In this document: piece by piece, positions 25,185 to 33,119 of the stretch
Position numbering within the stretch: the stretch's first letter is position 1
How the letters are laid out: each line of letters opens with the position of its first letter
Source of the DNA: DRYS01 sp964491605
GTDB lineage: Archaea; Thermoproteota; CALKCG01; B24; DRYS01
Length of the DNA: 38,522 bases
Assembly (NCBI GenBank): GCA_964491605.1
Contig: CAZBGY010000015.1
Span: 1 to 38,522, forward strand
Direction of reading: 5' to 3'
The notes under the pieces: model-generated
What the model saw: only the letters and a program-made list of their open reading frames with translations
Database searches by the model: none
What the model was told of the DNA's origin: nothing
Translations under genes and position numbers: made by a program

Positions 25185-25412
25185 AGGAATCCATCGAGGA
25201 TTCATAGGATTGTGGAGTTCTATGCTTATCAGAGGAAGGCTGGTTTCAAGCTGAATGAAGTCCTAGGATCAGACATTTGTACCGAGCGAGTACTATAATC
25301 TACGGATAGTATATGGTTGGACGCGGTGCTGTTAACGTTTACGGAACTTGAATCCGAGATGGAAAGTATGGTACCGAAGGATGCATCGATGCATCTGGTT
25401 AGGATACTCTAA
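25185..25412 (+). pseudogene. Broken small ORF of unknown family
   Basis: One frame reads NPSRIHRIVEFYAYQRKAGF then KLNEVLGSDI, meets a TAA at 25296-25298, and continues in the same frame as WLDAVLLTFTELESEMESMV to a stop at 25410-25412, overlapping the end of the convergent radical SAM gene. Good amphipathic composition on both sides of the stop suggests a former gene of at least 75 residues whose 5' part is lost. I do not recognise the family. Confidence 0.3.
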
Positions 25413-26538
25413 ACGTTAAACTTGATTCAACTATGTTTTTAAGTTTTATAAATCTCTCATGAGTATATTCGAAGAATCTTTTATACGATCTGCAGAAATA
25501 GTTTTCAGAGTATCCTGTAATCTCCCAGTGTCTTGGACATCCGCTATTGCAGTATCTTATCCATCTGCAATCTCTACACTTCTCGATGAGTTTTTCCTTC
25601 GCAGATGCGAACTCTATGAACTTCTCGCTCGATACTATATCCTCTATACTATCCTCCATTATATTTCCTAGAAGCCATCTGCGATCCACGTAGAAATCGC
25701 ATGGATATACATCCCCGTTATACTCTACTACTACATATCTTCCACATCTACGTCCGAATATGCAGCTGGGTGTTTCACCTAGGATATAGGATATGAGGAG
25801 ATCCTCGAAATCCCTAACGTAGACTTCAGGGCTGCCATCGTTAAACCATTCATCGAATATCTCGCATAGGAATCTACCGTAATCTTCCGGTGATATCGAA
25901 TAGCTTGCCACCCCTCCGTTAGAATCTACTTCTACACATGGTATGAACTGGAGGTATTTAAACCCCATATCCACCATGAATCTGTAGAGGCTTCTAGGAT
26001 CCCTAACGTTACGATCGTTAACTACGGTTAGTATATTGAATTTTACGCCATAACTACGTAGCGTATCTATACATCTGACTACGGCTTCATAGGAGCCTAA
26101 ACCGGTGCGATTCCTACGGTAGTAATCATGTATCTCTCTAGGTCCATCGAGACTTACACCGACTAGGAAATCGTATCTGGATAGGAAGCTAGCCCATCTA
26201 TCATCTATAAGCATACCGTTGGTCTGTAGACTATTCTCGACTACTTGGAAGGGAGCTTTAAACATAGACTGGTATCGAAGCACCCTCCTATAGAAATCTA
26301 TACCCGCTAAAGTCGGCTCCCCACCTTGCCAGCAGAAGGATACCCTCTCGGCTGAGAGCGAGAGTATCTGAGCTATAAGCTTCGCTAGAACCTCATCGCT
26401 CATCCTATGAGTCTCCACCTCAGGATAGAGTCTAGCTTTAGGTAGGTAGAAGCAATAGGTGCATGAAAGATTGCAATCGGCTGAAACAGGCTTAACGAGA
26501 ACCGATGATATAGGAGGGCTAGAGTCATATTGTTTCAT
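25399..26538 (-). CDS. Radical SAM/SPASM enzyme, anaerobic sulfatase-maturating type
   Basis: A cytosolic enzyme of 379 residues. Near the N-terminus VLVKPVSADCNLSCTYCFYL gives the CX3CX2C cluster for SAM cleavage, followed by VSFCWQGGEPTLAGIDFYR (the GGEP SAM-binding motif), NSLQTNGMLIDDRWASF and VGVSLDGP. The C-terminal SPASM domain is present: CIFGRRCG, GDVYPCDFYV, then CRDCRWIRYCNSGCPRHW and a last FCRSYK, enough cysteines for two auxiliary clusters. This is the anSME pattern, which oxidises a sulfatase Cys or Ser to formylglycine without oxygen. Two Cys-type sulfatases lie 2-6 kb away. ATG at 26538 is preferred to TTG at 26550. The tRNA-Gly gene ends 24 bases upstream in the same direction. 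Confidence 0.9.
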   Translation of the reverse strand: MKQYDSSPPISSVLVKPVSADCNLSCTYCFYLPKARLYPEVETHRMSDEVLAKLIAQILSLSAERVSFCWQGGEPTLAGIDFYRRVLRYQSMFKAPFQVVENSLQTNGMLIDDRWASFLSRYDFLVGVSLDGPREIHDYYRRNRTGLGSYEAVVRCIDTLRSYGVKFNILTVVNDRNVRDPRSLYRFMVDMGFKYLQFIPCVEVDSNGGVASYSISPEDYGRFLCEIFDEWFNDGSPEVYVRDFEDLLISYILGETPSCIFGRRCGRYVVVEYNGDVYPCDFYVDRRWLLGNIMEDSIEDIVSSEKFIEFASAKEKLIEKCRDCRWIRYCNSGCPRHWEITGYSENYFCRSYKRFFEYTHERFIKLKNIVESSLTFRVS

Positions 26539-26561
26539 CGTTGATCCCAAGTAGAATCTGA

Positions 26562-26636
26562 TGCGGTGGGCGGGATTTGAACCCGCGATCAGGGGCTTGG
26601 GGGGCCCCTATCCTAACCAGACTAGACCACCACCGC
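26562..26636 (-). tRNA. tRNA-Gly (anticodon CCC), with C at position 33
   Basis: Minus-strand cloverleaf of 75 bases: acceptor GCGGTGG/CCACCGC, D arm GTCT-AGTCTGGTTA-GGAT, anticodon stem GGGGC/GCCCC enclosing loop CCCCCAA, T arm GCGGG-TTCAAAT-CCCGC, discriminator A. Read normally, the anticodon is CCC (Gly), which fits the G1-C72/C2-G71 acceptor. Position 33 is then C, whereas nearly all tRNAs have U33. Confidence 0.9.
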
Positions 26637-26737
26637 GCCTAATATCTAGTAGATCTACAGAGGATGATTATCAATTTTTCGCTTAATTTAGGGGGATGGT
26701 AAGCGATAGAAGCCACCTACACCCATCCATATACTGT

Positions 26738-27721
26738 CTACAACCATTTCTGATATTGGGGTCTAGATCCGTGAGCAGCCTTCTGAGGTGGCGGTATACT
26801 TCCATCGTGGATGCAGGTGTACGCATACCTATGTCTCTCAATGTATTGCTGGAAGCCTTCGAAGCCGACCTCTCTCTGGAGATCCTCCAACCTTATGCTT
26901 TCATCCATACACTCTACTATGAAGAGATCGTCATCCCTATACGATCTAACCCTAACTTTATCACCGTACCTCTGCATGATCATATCTGGGATACTATAGT
27001 TGAAGTCGTGATGGCATACGATATAATCTAAGCCTACATCGTAGTATGCTACATTCATTATATAATCCGTCTCTGCTAGTATACGTCCGCATGGATCTAT
27101 TATCATAGATCTATCCGTGCGAACCGATGATACCACATAGTATTTATTAAGGCAAGCGTAAGCCTGCAAGGGAAATCCTCCGTTATAAGCCGATACCCAG
27201 AATACGATTTTCGCACCTCTACGAGCTAGATCGATCCATCCTTCAGGGAAGCATATATCGAAACATATTTGTATGCCTATACGTCCGAAATCTAGATCGA
27301 AGACCGGGTACTCCCTACCAGGTGTTACGCCATCTTCGAATACCGTGTAATCTGGTACGCTAGTCACCGGATGCACCTTATCGTATACACCTACAACCTC
27401 TCCAGATCTATCTATCACTATAGCTGAATTCCATATCCTACCATCACGTCTAGTTATTATCGGGCAGATTATGTAGCAACAGCCTTCGATAGCCTTTTCA
27501 GAGAAGGCTTTAACCGTAGGCCCAGATATCTCTTCGGCGAGTTTATCTAAAGGTCTATACTTCTTAACAGTGAATGTAGTGAATGCTTCTGGAAGACATA
27601 TTAGATCAGGGTTAATCTTCAATGCTTCATCGACAAGCTTCAACGCATATCTACGATTCTCATCGACTGTAGGGTAGCCTCTAGATGCTAGGCATACGGT
27701 AGCTATGCGTATCCCAGCCAT
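26738..27721 (-). CDS. Carbon-nitrogen hydrolase (nitrilase superfamily)
   Basis: A cytosolic amidase/nitrilase-fold hydrolase of 327 residues. The catalytic triad is visible: Glu in PDLICLPEAFTTF, Lys in VGVYDKVHPVTS and Cys in IGIQICFDICFPEGW. WNSAIVIDRSGEVVG is the standard strand before the Lys. The C-terminal third beyond about residue 250 (after YDVGLDYIV) is longer than in simple amidases and rich in Tyr and Arg. The family hydrolyses amides, nitriles or carbamoyl groups; the substrate cannot be read. The start is the ATG at 27721. It is 101 bases upstream of tRNA-Gly on the same strand. Confidence 0.9.
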   Translation of the reverse strand: MAGIRIATVCLASRGYPTVDENRRYALKLVDEALKINPDLICLPEAFTTFTVKKYRPLDKLAEEISGPTVKAFSEKAIEGCCYIICPIITRRDGRIWNSAIVIDRSGEVVGVYDKVHPVTSVPDYTVFEDGVTPGREYPVFDLDFGRIGIQICFDICFPEGWIDLARRGAKIVFWVSAYNGGFPLQAYACLNKYYVVSSVRTDRSMIIDPCGRILAETDYIMNVAYYDVGLDYIVCHHDFNYSIPDMIMQRYGDKVRVRSYRDDDLFIVECMDESIRLEDLQREVGFEGFQQYIERHRYAYTCIHDGSIPPPQKAAHGSRPQYQKWL

Positions 27722-27838
27722 ACCAGATTATAACTACTATCGACAGCTTATTTAGCGTTATATACCCAAGAATATCCACCTAAAGTATCTACCTCTACGG
27801 AGTAGAATTTATTAGGATTAATCTCGTCCCGTTATAGG

Positions 27839-28195
27839 CTAGCTGAGCTTCCTGCGCGTTTGTATCAGCATTATAGCTTCAGCTATATCTCCAGAAGTCT
27901 CCTTTAACGCAGCTATAGCTTCTTCTATAGGTACATTGAGTTGAGCTGCGATTAGCTGAGCATCCTCCTCGGATACCCTTACCTCGGCTTTCCCGGTTAC
28001 CCTCTCCTTAGCAGAGCCGAGGATCTGAAATATCTTCTGCCCGGAAACTTCGAGTATGGATACCTTAGGATTCTCTATAATTATCTCCCTATCCTCCATC
28101 CTTATGATAACTTCCCTCACACCATCCAGCTCACTAACCTTTAAACCCATCTGCTTCATAAGTCTACGCGCTTCCCTACTCGATAACCCCCTCAT
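27839..28195 (-). CDS. nac: Nascent polypeptide-associated complex protein (archaeal NAC alpha)
   Basis: A ribosome-associated chaperone of 118 residues. Archaea use a NAC alpha homodimer at the ribosomal exit tunnel. N-terminal RLMKQMGLKVSELDGVREVI is the conserved basic/ribosome-binding start. The NAC domain (IENPKVSILEVSGQKIFQIL) and linker lead to a C-terminal UBA domain, VSEEDAQLIAAQLNVPIEEA with ALKETSGDIAEAIMLI. Length and order are canonical. It is divergent from MBF1 with 74 bases between the start codons, where AT-rich TATA-like sequences for both directions are crowded (28200-28240). Confidence 0.95.
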   Translation of the reverse strand: MRGLSSREARRLMKQMGLKVSELDGVREVIIRMEDREIIIENPKVSILEVSGQKIFQILGSAKERVTGKAEVRVSEEDAQLIAAQLNVPIEEAIAALKETSGDIAEAIMLIQTRRKLS

Positions 28196-28269
28196 ACCGA
28201 AATATTATTTACCGTCATAATACACTGAAATAAATCTGTCTGAATAGTTCTGGGAAGGTGTATCTAGAT

Positions 28270-28803
28270 ATGCCTATCTGCGAGCTCTGCGGTAGGAAAG
28301 TATCTAGAGCTGTGAAGATAGAGGTTGAGGGGGCTATAGTCGAGGTTTGCGGTGAATGCGCATCCAAAGCTAAAGCTAGGATAATACGTGAGATTAGAAG
28401 AGAGTCTACTAGTAGTAAGCCTAAACCGTATGCGAACCCTGAGAAGGATGATATATCGATGGAGCTTGAATCTAGGATACTACGTCTAGATTATAGTAGG
28501 ATAGTAAGGGAGGCTAGGGAGAGGAGTGGATTGAAGGTGGATGATCTAGCTCGTATCATAGGCGAGAAATCATCGATTATACAGAGGATAGAAGCTGGGA
28601 AGCTTAAACCAGATGTAGGATTAGCTACCAAGCTTGAGAAGATTCTTAAGATAAGATTATTCGAGGAGACTCCATCTAAAACCTATAAGTTTAACGTAGC
28701 CGATAGTTTTGAAGCTGGGTTAACAGTAGCCGATATATTAGCAGTATCGGAGGGAAGGGTTAAACGTAGGGTTGAAGATCTACATACTGAGACTGGGTCA
28801 TAG
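28270..28803 (+). CDS. mbf1: Multiprotein bridging factor 1 homologue (zinc ribbon + HTH)
   Basis: A protein of 177 residues. The N-terminal zinc ribbon CELCGRK...CGECASK (two CxxC pairs) is followed by a charged linker and the cro/C1-type HTH: YSRIVREARERSGLKVDDLA, then RIIGEKSSIIQRIEAGKLKP and LEKILKIRL. This is the archaeal MBF1 layout. Archaeal MBF1 binds the ribosome and translation factors rather than bridging TBP. ATG at 28270 is preferred over GTG at 28258, since GAAGGTG lies at a suitable distance before it. The 3' end overlaps the Trm56 gene by 32 bases in another frame. Confidence 0.94.
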   Translation: MPICELCGRKVSRAVKIEVEGAIVEVCGECASKAKARIIREIRRESTSSKPKPYANPEKDDISMELESRILRLDYSRIVREARERSGLKVDDLARIIGEKSSIIQRIEAGKLKPDVGLATKLEKILKIRLFEETPSKTYKFNVADSFEAGLTVADILAVSEGRVKRRVEDLHTETGS

Positions 28804-29317
28804 AATCCATAGGGATAGAAGGATAACTACCCATGTAGGATTAGCTGCTAGAGCCTTCGGAGCTGATGGAATCATAATATCAGGCGATATGGATCCATCC
28901 GTTTCGAGGAGTCTATCCAAGATTACCGAGGTTTGGGGTGGACCGTTCACGATCCGCTACGAGAGGGATTGGCGTAGGGTTATCGAGGATTATAAGAGTA
29001 GCGGTTGGAGGATTATACATCTAACCATGTACGGGTTACCACTATTAGATGTCATAGATTCTATCAGAATGGATCCGGCTGATAAACTTGTGATAGTGGG
29101 ATCGGAGAAGGTTCCGGGTATAGTTTATAGGCTTGCAGATTGGAATGTAGCTGTAACATCCCAGCCGCACTCGGAGGTATCAGCCTTGGCGGTATTCCTA
29201 GATAGGCTATTCGAAGGCAGAGAGTTCTATAAGGAATTTACTTCCGCGAAGCTAAGAATTATACCTCAGGAGAGGGGGAAGAAGGTTTTAAAGCTCGTAG
29301 AATATGGGGGTACGTAA
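28772..29317 (+). CDS. trm56: tRNA (cytidine(56)-2'-O)-methyltransferase
   Basis: An archaea-specific SPOUT methyltransferase of 181 residues that methylates the ribose of C56 in the T-loop of tRNAs. Motif sequence at the N-terminus IYILRLGHRIHRDRRITTHV, then ARAFGADGIIISGD, EVWGGPFTIRYERDWRRVI, HLTMYGLPLLDVI, and the SAM-binding knot IVGSEKVPGIVYRLADWNVAV followed by SQPHSEVSALAVFLDRL. The start is TTG at 28772, inside the MBF1 gene, and fits the family's N-terminus exactly. Its last 14 bases overlap the next gene. MBF1-Trm56-PLD therefore form a tightly coupled operon. Confidence 0.94.
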   Translation: MKIYILRLGHRIHRDRRITTHVGLAARAFGADGIIISGDMDPSVSRSLSKITEVWGGPFTIRYERDWRRVIEDYKSSGWRIIHLTMYGLPLLDVIDSIRMDPADKLVIVGSEKVPGIVYRLADWNVAVTSQPHSEVSALAVFLDRLFEGREFYKEFTSAKLRIIPQERGKKVLKLVEYGGT

Positions 29318-30026
29318 GGTGTACAGGTATGTGCTTCTATGTGTTTTAATACTTCTACTCGGTTTAGTTTTAGGCTATCTACTATGCTATATCCAGCTTC
29401 AACCAGAGATAGGTAAGTTACCCTCCATCTTAGAGGCTATGTCTGAGGAGCTGGCCTCCATAGAGGAGGCTAGGTTGGAGCTTATGGATAGGCTTTCCAA
29501 GCTCGAAGAAACGTTAGATCTAGTTAGCGGTGAGTATCTGAAGCTGAGGGGGTCCGTAGATATAACTGTGAAGCTTATACCTGATAGGAGCTATTTCGAG
29601 GAGGCATATCGTTTGATAGCGGATGCTAGGGATAGCGTATACCTAGTAATGTACTTAGCCGAGTATAATCCTACGGGTAGGGATAATCATGCTAACCTAC
29701 TGGTGGATATGCTTATAGCCGCTCATCTAAGGGGTGTGGATGTAAGGATCTTATTCGATGAGGATGTTGTCGTAAGCTATCCAGAAACCATAGCTAGACT
29801 CAAATCCTACGGTGTATGCGTAAGATTGGATGGAGATAAAAACGCTACTATACATACTAAGCTCCTAGTCGTAGATAGATTCTATGTCTTAGCCGGTAGC
29901 CATGACTGGATCGAGGATTCTCTAAACCGTAACTACGAGTATAGCATCATGCTAGCTTCGCACAGATATGGATCTGAAGCTGCATACTACGCTGAAGATA
30001 TGTGGAGTAAAGGGTATGATGTCTAA
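29304..30026 (+). CDS. Membrane-anchored phospholipase D-like protein with a single HKD motif
   Basis: A protein of 240 residues. One N-terminal membrane segment (YVLLCVLILLLGLVLGYLLC) is followed by a helical, probably coiled-coil region of 50 residues (EAMSEELASIEEARLELMDR), then a PLD domain: YFEEAYRLIADARDSVYLVM, AAHLRGVDVRILFDEDVV and the HKD motif IHTKLLVVDRFYVLAGSHDW (HxK-x4-D). A single HKD suggests that it acts as a dimer, like Nuc-type endonucleases. The catalytic domain should face the outside, so it may degrade extracellular DNA or act on lipids. It overlaps trm56 by 14 bases. GTG at 29319 is an alternative start preceded by GGGGGT. Confidence 0.85.
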   Translation: MGVRKVYRYVLLCVLILLLGLVLGYLLCYIQLQPEIGKLPSILEAMSEELASIEEARLELMDRLSKLEETLDLVSGEYLKLRGSVDITVKLIPDRSYFEEAYRLIADARDSVYLVMYLAEYNPTGRDNHANLLVDMLIAAHLRGVDVRILFDEDVVVSYPETIARLKSYGVCVRLDGDKNATIHTKLLVVDRFYVLAGSHDWIEDSLNRNYEYSIMLASHRYGSEAAYYAEDMWSKGYDV

Positions 30027-30388
30027 TCCTCGTAGCGTACCTCACACCATACGATCTCGCTGCATCTAAGCTTCGAGGATACGAAGGATAGTAACGTATC
30101 CGTATCGAAATCTATACAGCTATAAACGTCTAACGTGAAGAATCTATGCTCCCTCCATGTGTATATGGAAACCCCGGATCCAACCCAAGCTAGATATCCT
30201 CCAATACCATGATGTAGCTTAGAATACCTATCTGGTGAGAATACTATGGGACCTACTAAGATATCCATATGTAGAATCCTACTAAGATCGATAAGGAGGG
30301 ATTCTACGAACTCTTCGGATACTTCGACGTCGTATAACCCTTCCACTATGATCCTCTTCCTGAATATCTCGGGTTTAAGATTCTTCAA
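30023..30388 (-). CDS. SpeD-like protein (S-adenosylmethionine decarboxylase family, divergent)
   Basis: A 121-residue protein of the prokaryotic AdoMet decarboxylase fold, pyruvoyl enzymes of polyamine synthesis. The core VGSGVSIYTWREHRFFTLDVYSC aligns without gaps to the bacterial ESHLTIHTWPE...DLFTC region; positions of the pyruvoyl-forming Ser and the proton-donor Cys are kept. The Glu before the cleavage Ser is Gly, the next His is Gly, and the processing His of IHTW is Tyr. Either processing works differently, or the protein has another substrate, as in archaeal arginine decarboxylases derived from SpeD. Start TTG at 30388 with a TATA-like element near 30420-30434. It is convergent with the PLD gene, overlapping by 4 bases. 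Confidence 0.7.
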   Translation of the reverse strand: MKNLKPEIFRKRIIVEGLYDVEVSEEFVESLLIDLSRILHMDILVGPIVFSPDRYSKLHHGIGGYLAWVGSGVSIYTWREHRFFTLDVYSCIDFDTDTLLSFVSSKLRCSEIVWCEVRYED

Positions 30389-30490
30389 GCCTACTGGATC
30401 AATTTGATTAGACGAAAGACATTAATATTTATCCTAAACCTAATATTTAGAGGGATTAAGCTTTATCATACTTAATCCCGGTGGTAATCT

Positions 30491-32074
30491 TTGGAAGGTT
30501 ATAAGATAGTACTTACATCTGATAGGACTCTGATGAGTGAGTATGGCGGAGCTGTATTCATGGGTTTCAGCGCATGTATACCTAAAGGGGTTATACCTGA
30601 TTGGGTTTACTTCAATATATTCTGTCCTTCTGTGAAGGTGGATAGGAGCGGCTCCCCCCTTTACGCGAGTTATGGTTTAAGGAAGATAGAAGCTGCCCTC
30701 CTAGATTACGGCTTCGGTGAAGATGAGGTAGCAGTAGCTCACCCAGATTACATAGATAGATTCGTAGGGGATTCGACTAGGGTTATAGGTGTATCCGAGA
30801 ATGATCCGCTAGGTATAGGTCCTGCTACGACTACGTTCACAGAGATACTCGGTGGGGAAGCGTACATGGCTATCAAATTCAGGGAGCTTCTATCCAACCA
30901 ATCCATAGCGAGGTATCGTAGGAATATTAGGGTTATAGTCGGTGGACCGGGTGCATGGCAGCTCGAGGATGGAGAGACGCGTAGCAAGCTTGGAATAGAT
31001 TGCGTAGTTATAGGTGAGGGTGAGAAGGTTGTAGGTCCACTATTCGAGAAAGCTGCTAGAGGGGAGGAGATACCTAGCATAGTCTACGGGGATATAGTCG
31101 ATGTCGATGAAATGCCTATAATAAGAAGGCCGGCTGTATGCGGGTTAGTAGAAATATCTAGAGGGTGCGGTAGAGGTTGCGCATTCTGCGTACCTACTAT
31201 GTTGAAGTTCAGATGCAGACCTATAGACGATATACTAGCTGAAGTTAGGGTTACGGTTAGAGGTGGTAAGAATCCGCTGCTTCATGGGGAGGATGTATTG
31301 AGGTATGGTGCTAAAGGTATAGAAGCTAATCCTGAAGCCGTCTTGAAGCTCTTTAAATCCGTATTATCGGAGCCCGGCGTTACCGGGGTGAGTATAAGCC
31401 ATTTCACACTATCGACGGTTGTCGCTACACCTAGACTTATAGAGGAATTATCTTCGCTCCTAGGTTTATCTAGGGGTAGATGGATAAGCGGGCAGACCGG
31501 TATAGAGACCGGTAGTCCTAGGATAATGTCCGTGCATATGAGGGGTAAGTGTAAACCTTTCAGACCTGATGATTGGCCTGATATCGTAGTAGAAGCTTTC
31601 CAGATACTCTCTGATAATAACTGGGTTCCATGCGGTACGATGATACTAGGCTTACCGGGTGAGGAGCCTAAAGATGTAGATTACAGTATAGAGCTTGTAA
31701 GGAAACTCAGATCTTTTAAGAGTCTTATAGTACCCTTATTCTTCGTATCAGCCGGATCCCTCAAAGATAAGGTTAGATCGTTTAAGCTTGAAGATTTAAC
31801 GGTTAAGCATTCCGAGCTTATACTCGAATGCTGGGAGCATAACCTTAGATGGACACCCATACTCATGAAGGAATACTTTAAGCTTTCATCTAGGAATAGG
31901 ATTATATGCAATCTCATGAGCGTAGTCATAAGGTACGGTATCAGGAAGACATTGAGGCTTATAGATGAGTGTCGCAGGGTGTATGGCGGAGATATAAAAG
32001 CTATGGTGGAAGCTTATAGGAGGGGGGCTAAGAAGGTGTACGGCGAAGCTTACCCGATTCCATCGACACCATAG
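30491..32074 (+). CDS. Radical SAM protein with B12-binding-like N-terminal domain
   Basis: A 527-residue protein. The N-terminal third has the alternating pattern of a B12-binding domain (VIGVSENDPLGIGPATTTF, RVIVGGPGAWQLE, CVVIGEGEKVV) but no clear DxHxxG for cobalamin. The radical SAM cluster follows at about residue 225: VEISRGCGRGCAFCVPTM (CX3CX2C). Later come GVSISHFTLSTV, QTGIETGSPRIMSVHMRGK and ILGLPGEEPKDVDYSIELV, landmarks of methylthiotransferase/HpnR-like families. Reaction unknown. The TTG start at 30491 has GGTGGT upstream and an AT-rich box at 30441-30451. Its end overlaps the convergent SplB-like gene by 25 bases. Confidence 0.85.
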   Translation: MEGYKIVLTSDRTLMSEYGGAVFMGFSACIPKGVIPDWVYFNIFCPSVKVDRSGSPLYASYGLRKIEAALLDYGFGEDEVAVAHPDYIDRFVGDSTRVIGVSENDPLGIGPATTTFTEILGGEAYMAIKFRELLSNQSIARYRRNIRVIVGGPGAWQLEDGETRSKLGIDCVVIGEGEKVVGPLFEKAARGEEIPSIVYGDIVDVDEMPIIRRPAVCGLVEISRGCGRGCAFCVPTMLKFRCRPIDDILAEVRVTVRGGKNPLLHGEDVLRYGAKGIEANPEAVLKLFKSVLSEPGVTGVSISHFTLSTVVATPRLIEELSSLLGLSRGRWISGQTGIETGSPRIMSVHMRGKCKPFRPDDWPDIVVEAFQILSDNNWVPCGTMILGLPGEEPKDVDYSIELVRKLRSFKSLIVPLFFVSAGSLKDKVRSFKLEDLTVKHSELILECWEHNLRWTPILMKEYFKLSSRNRIICNLMSVVIRYGIRKTLRLIDECRRVYGGDIKAMVEAYRRGAKKVYGEAYPIPSTP

Positions 32075-32979
32075 CTATCCAGCCCTAGCCTTAACCTATC
32101 GCTCTTAATCGATGGTATGAGATGCGTTCCATCACATGTGGGTGAACTCTGTAGTTCAGGGAACCCCTCACGGCAAGAGGAGAATGTCATACCATACGCT
32201 TCGACAGCCTCCTTAACCATACGCATATAATCCAATCTAAGCTTGGAGGGTAGATACCTTGCTCCATGGATAACGGAGCCTTCATCATAGTATAGCCTCC
32301 GCAGCAACCTTGATCTCTCAGGTATAGCTTCGATAATACGCTTGAAGTTATCGGGTTTAACCTTATACGTCGATGAAGCTATATGCTTCACACCGGCTTC
32401 AGAGAGCTTCCTGACAAGCTTAACCATAGATTCATAATCATCGTTAACCCCTGGGATTACAGGATCTATCCTAGCTGAACATGGTATACCTGTATTCGAG
32501 AGTATTTTCAAAGCTTTAATCCTAGATGATGATGGAGGGGCGTAGGGCTCTAGGATTCTTGCGATCCTATCATCCACCGTAGTTACGGTTATACTAACGG
32601 TAAACATACCTCTACGTAGAATATCGATATCCCTAACAACCATATCGGATTTCGTTAAAACTATCACCCTACAACCGGTGGAAGCTAAAATCCTCAGAAC
32701 CTCGCGTGTAATCTTCAGTACACGCTCCTCAGGGGTGTACGGATCAGAACTATTAGAGATGGATACAGGTATCGATAGATCCGCGCTCCTAAGATCTATA
32801 AGCAACCTGGAGATAAGCCTCCCCTTAACCCTAGGCTTAAACCCATATCTAATGTACGAGGTTATATAGCAATACCTACACATATGACCGCATCCAGTGT
32901 AGGGAGATAGACTATACTTGGGAGGACAGGTACACATAGGACTACGCCAAGGATCGAACAACCTTAACACATAAGGCAT
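32050..32979 (-). CDS. Radical SAM protein, SplB/COG1533 family
   Basis: A 309-residue radical SAM protein. The SAM cluster is in YSLSPYTGCGHMCRYCYITS (CX3CX2C), preceded by CTCPPKYSLSP. Then come VSISNSSDPYTPEERVLKIT, RVIVLTKSDMVVRDIDIL, SITVTTVDDRIARILEPYAP and the family phrase IDPVIPGVNDDYE. These match the spore-photoproduct-lyase-like group (COG1533), most of whose archaeal members have no known substrate. The C-terminal tail after residue 260 is variable, with two extra Cys. It is unlikely to be a true photoproduct lyase. Confidence 0.88.
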   Translation of the reverse strand: MPYVLRLFDPWRSPMCTCPPKYSLSPYTGCGHMCRYCYITSYIRYGFKPRVKGRLISRLLIDLRSADLSIPVSISNSSDPYTPEERVLKITREVLRILASTGCRVIVLTKSDMVVRDIDILRRGMFTVSITVTTVDDRIARILEPYAPPSSSRIKALKILSNTGIPCSARIDPVIPGVNDDYESMVKLVRKLSEAGVKHIASSTYKVKPDNFKRIIEAIPERSRLLRRLYYDEGSVIHGARYLPSKLRLDYMRMVKEAVEAYGMTFSSCREGFPELQSSPTCDGTHLIPSIKSDRLRLGLDSYGVDGIG

Positions 32980-33081
32980 CTAAAGTAACCCTCAAACTTC
33001 TACGAAGCTCTTAGAGATGGATAAAAGTATCGCTGCGAAACAAGCTAAACCGGAGATAAGCTAGATACCATGAATAAAAAG

Positions 33082-33096
33082 CAATAAATAAAAGAG
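33082..33096 (+). promoter_or_regulatory. TATA-box promoter of tRNA-Arg(TCG)
   Basis: CAATAAATAAAAGAG lies about 24-38 bases upstream of the first base of the tRNA, the expected position. Confidence 0.55.
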
Positions 33097-33119
33097 TCTA
33101 TAGAGTATCAGCTAGCCGA

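Noticed and set aside
26696..27031. Plus-strand frame of 111 codons beginning at 26696.
   Set aside because: It lies wholly antisense to the nitrilase-family gene, whose catalytic residues and C-terminal part are read on the minus strand.
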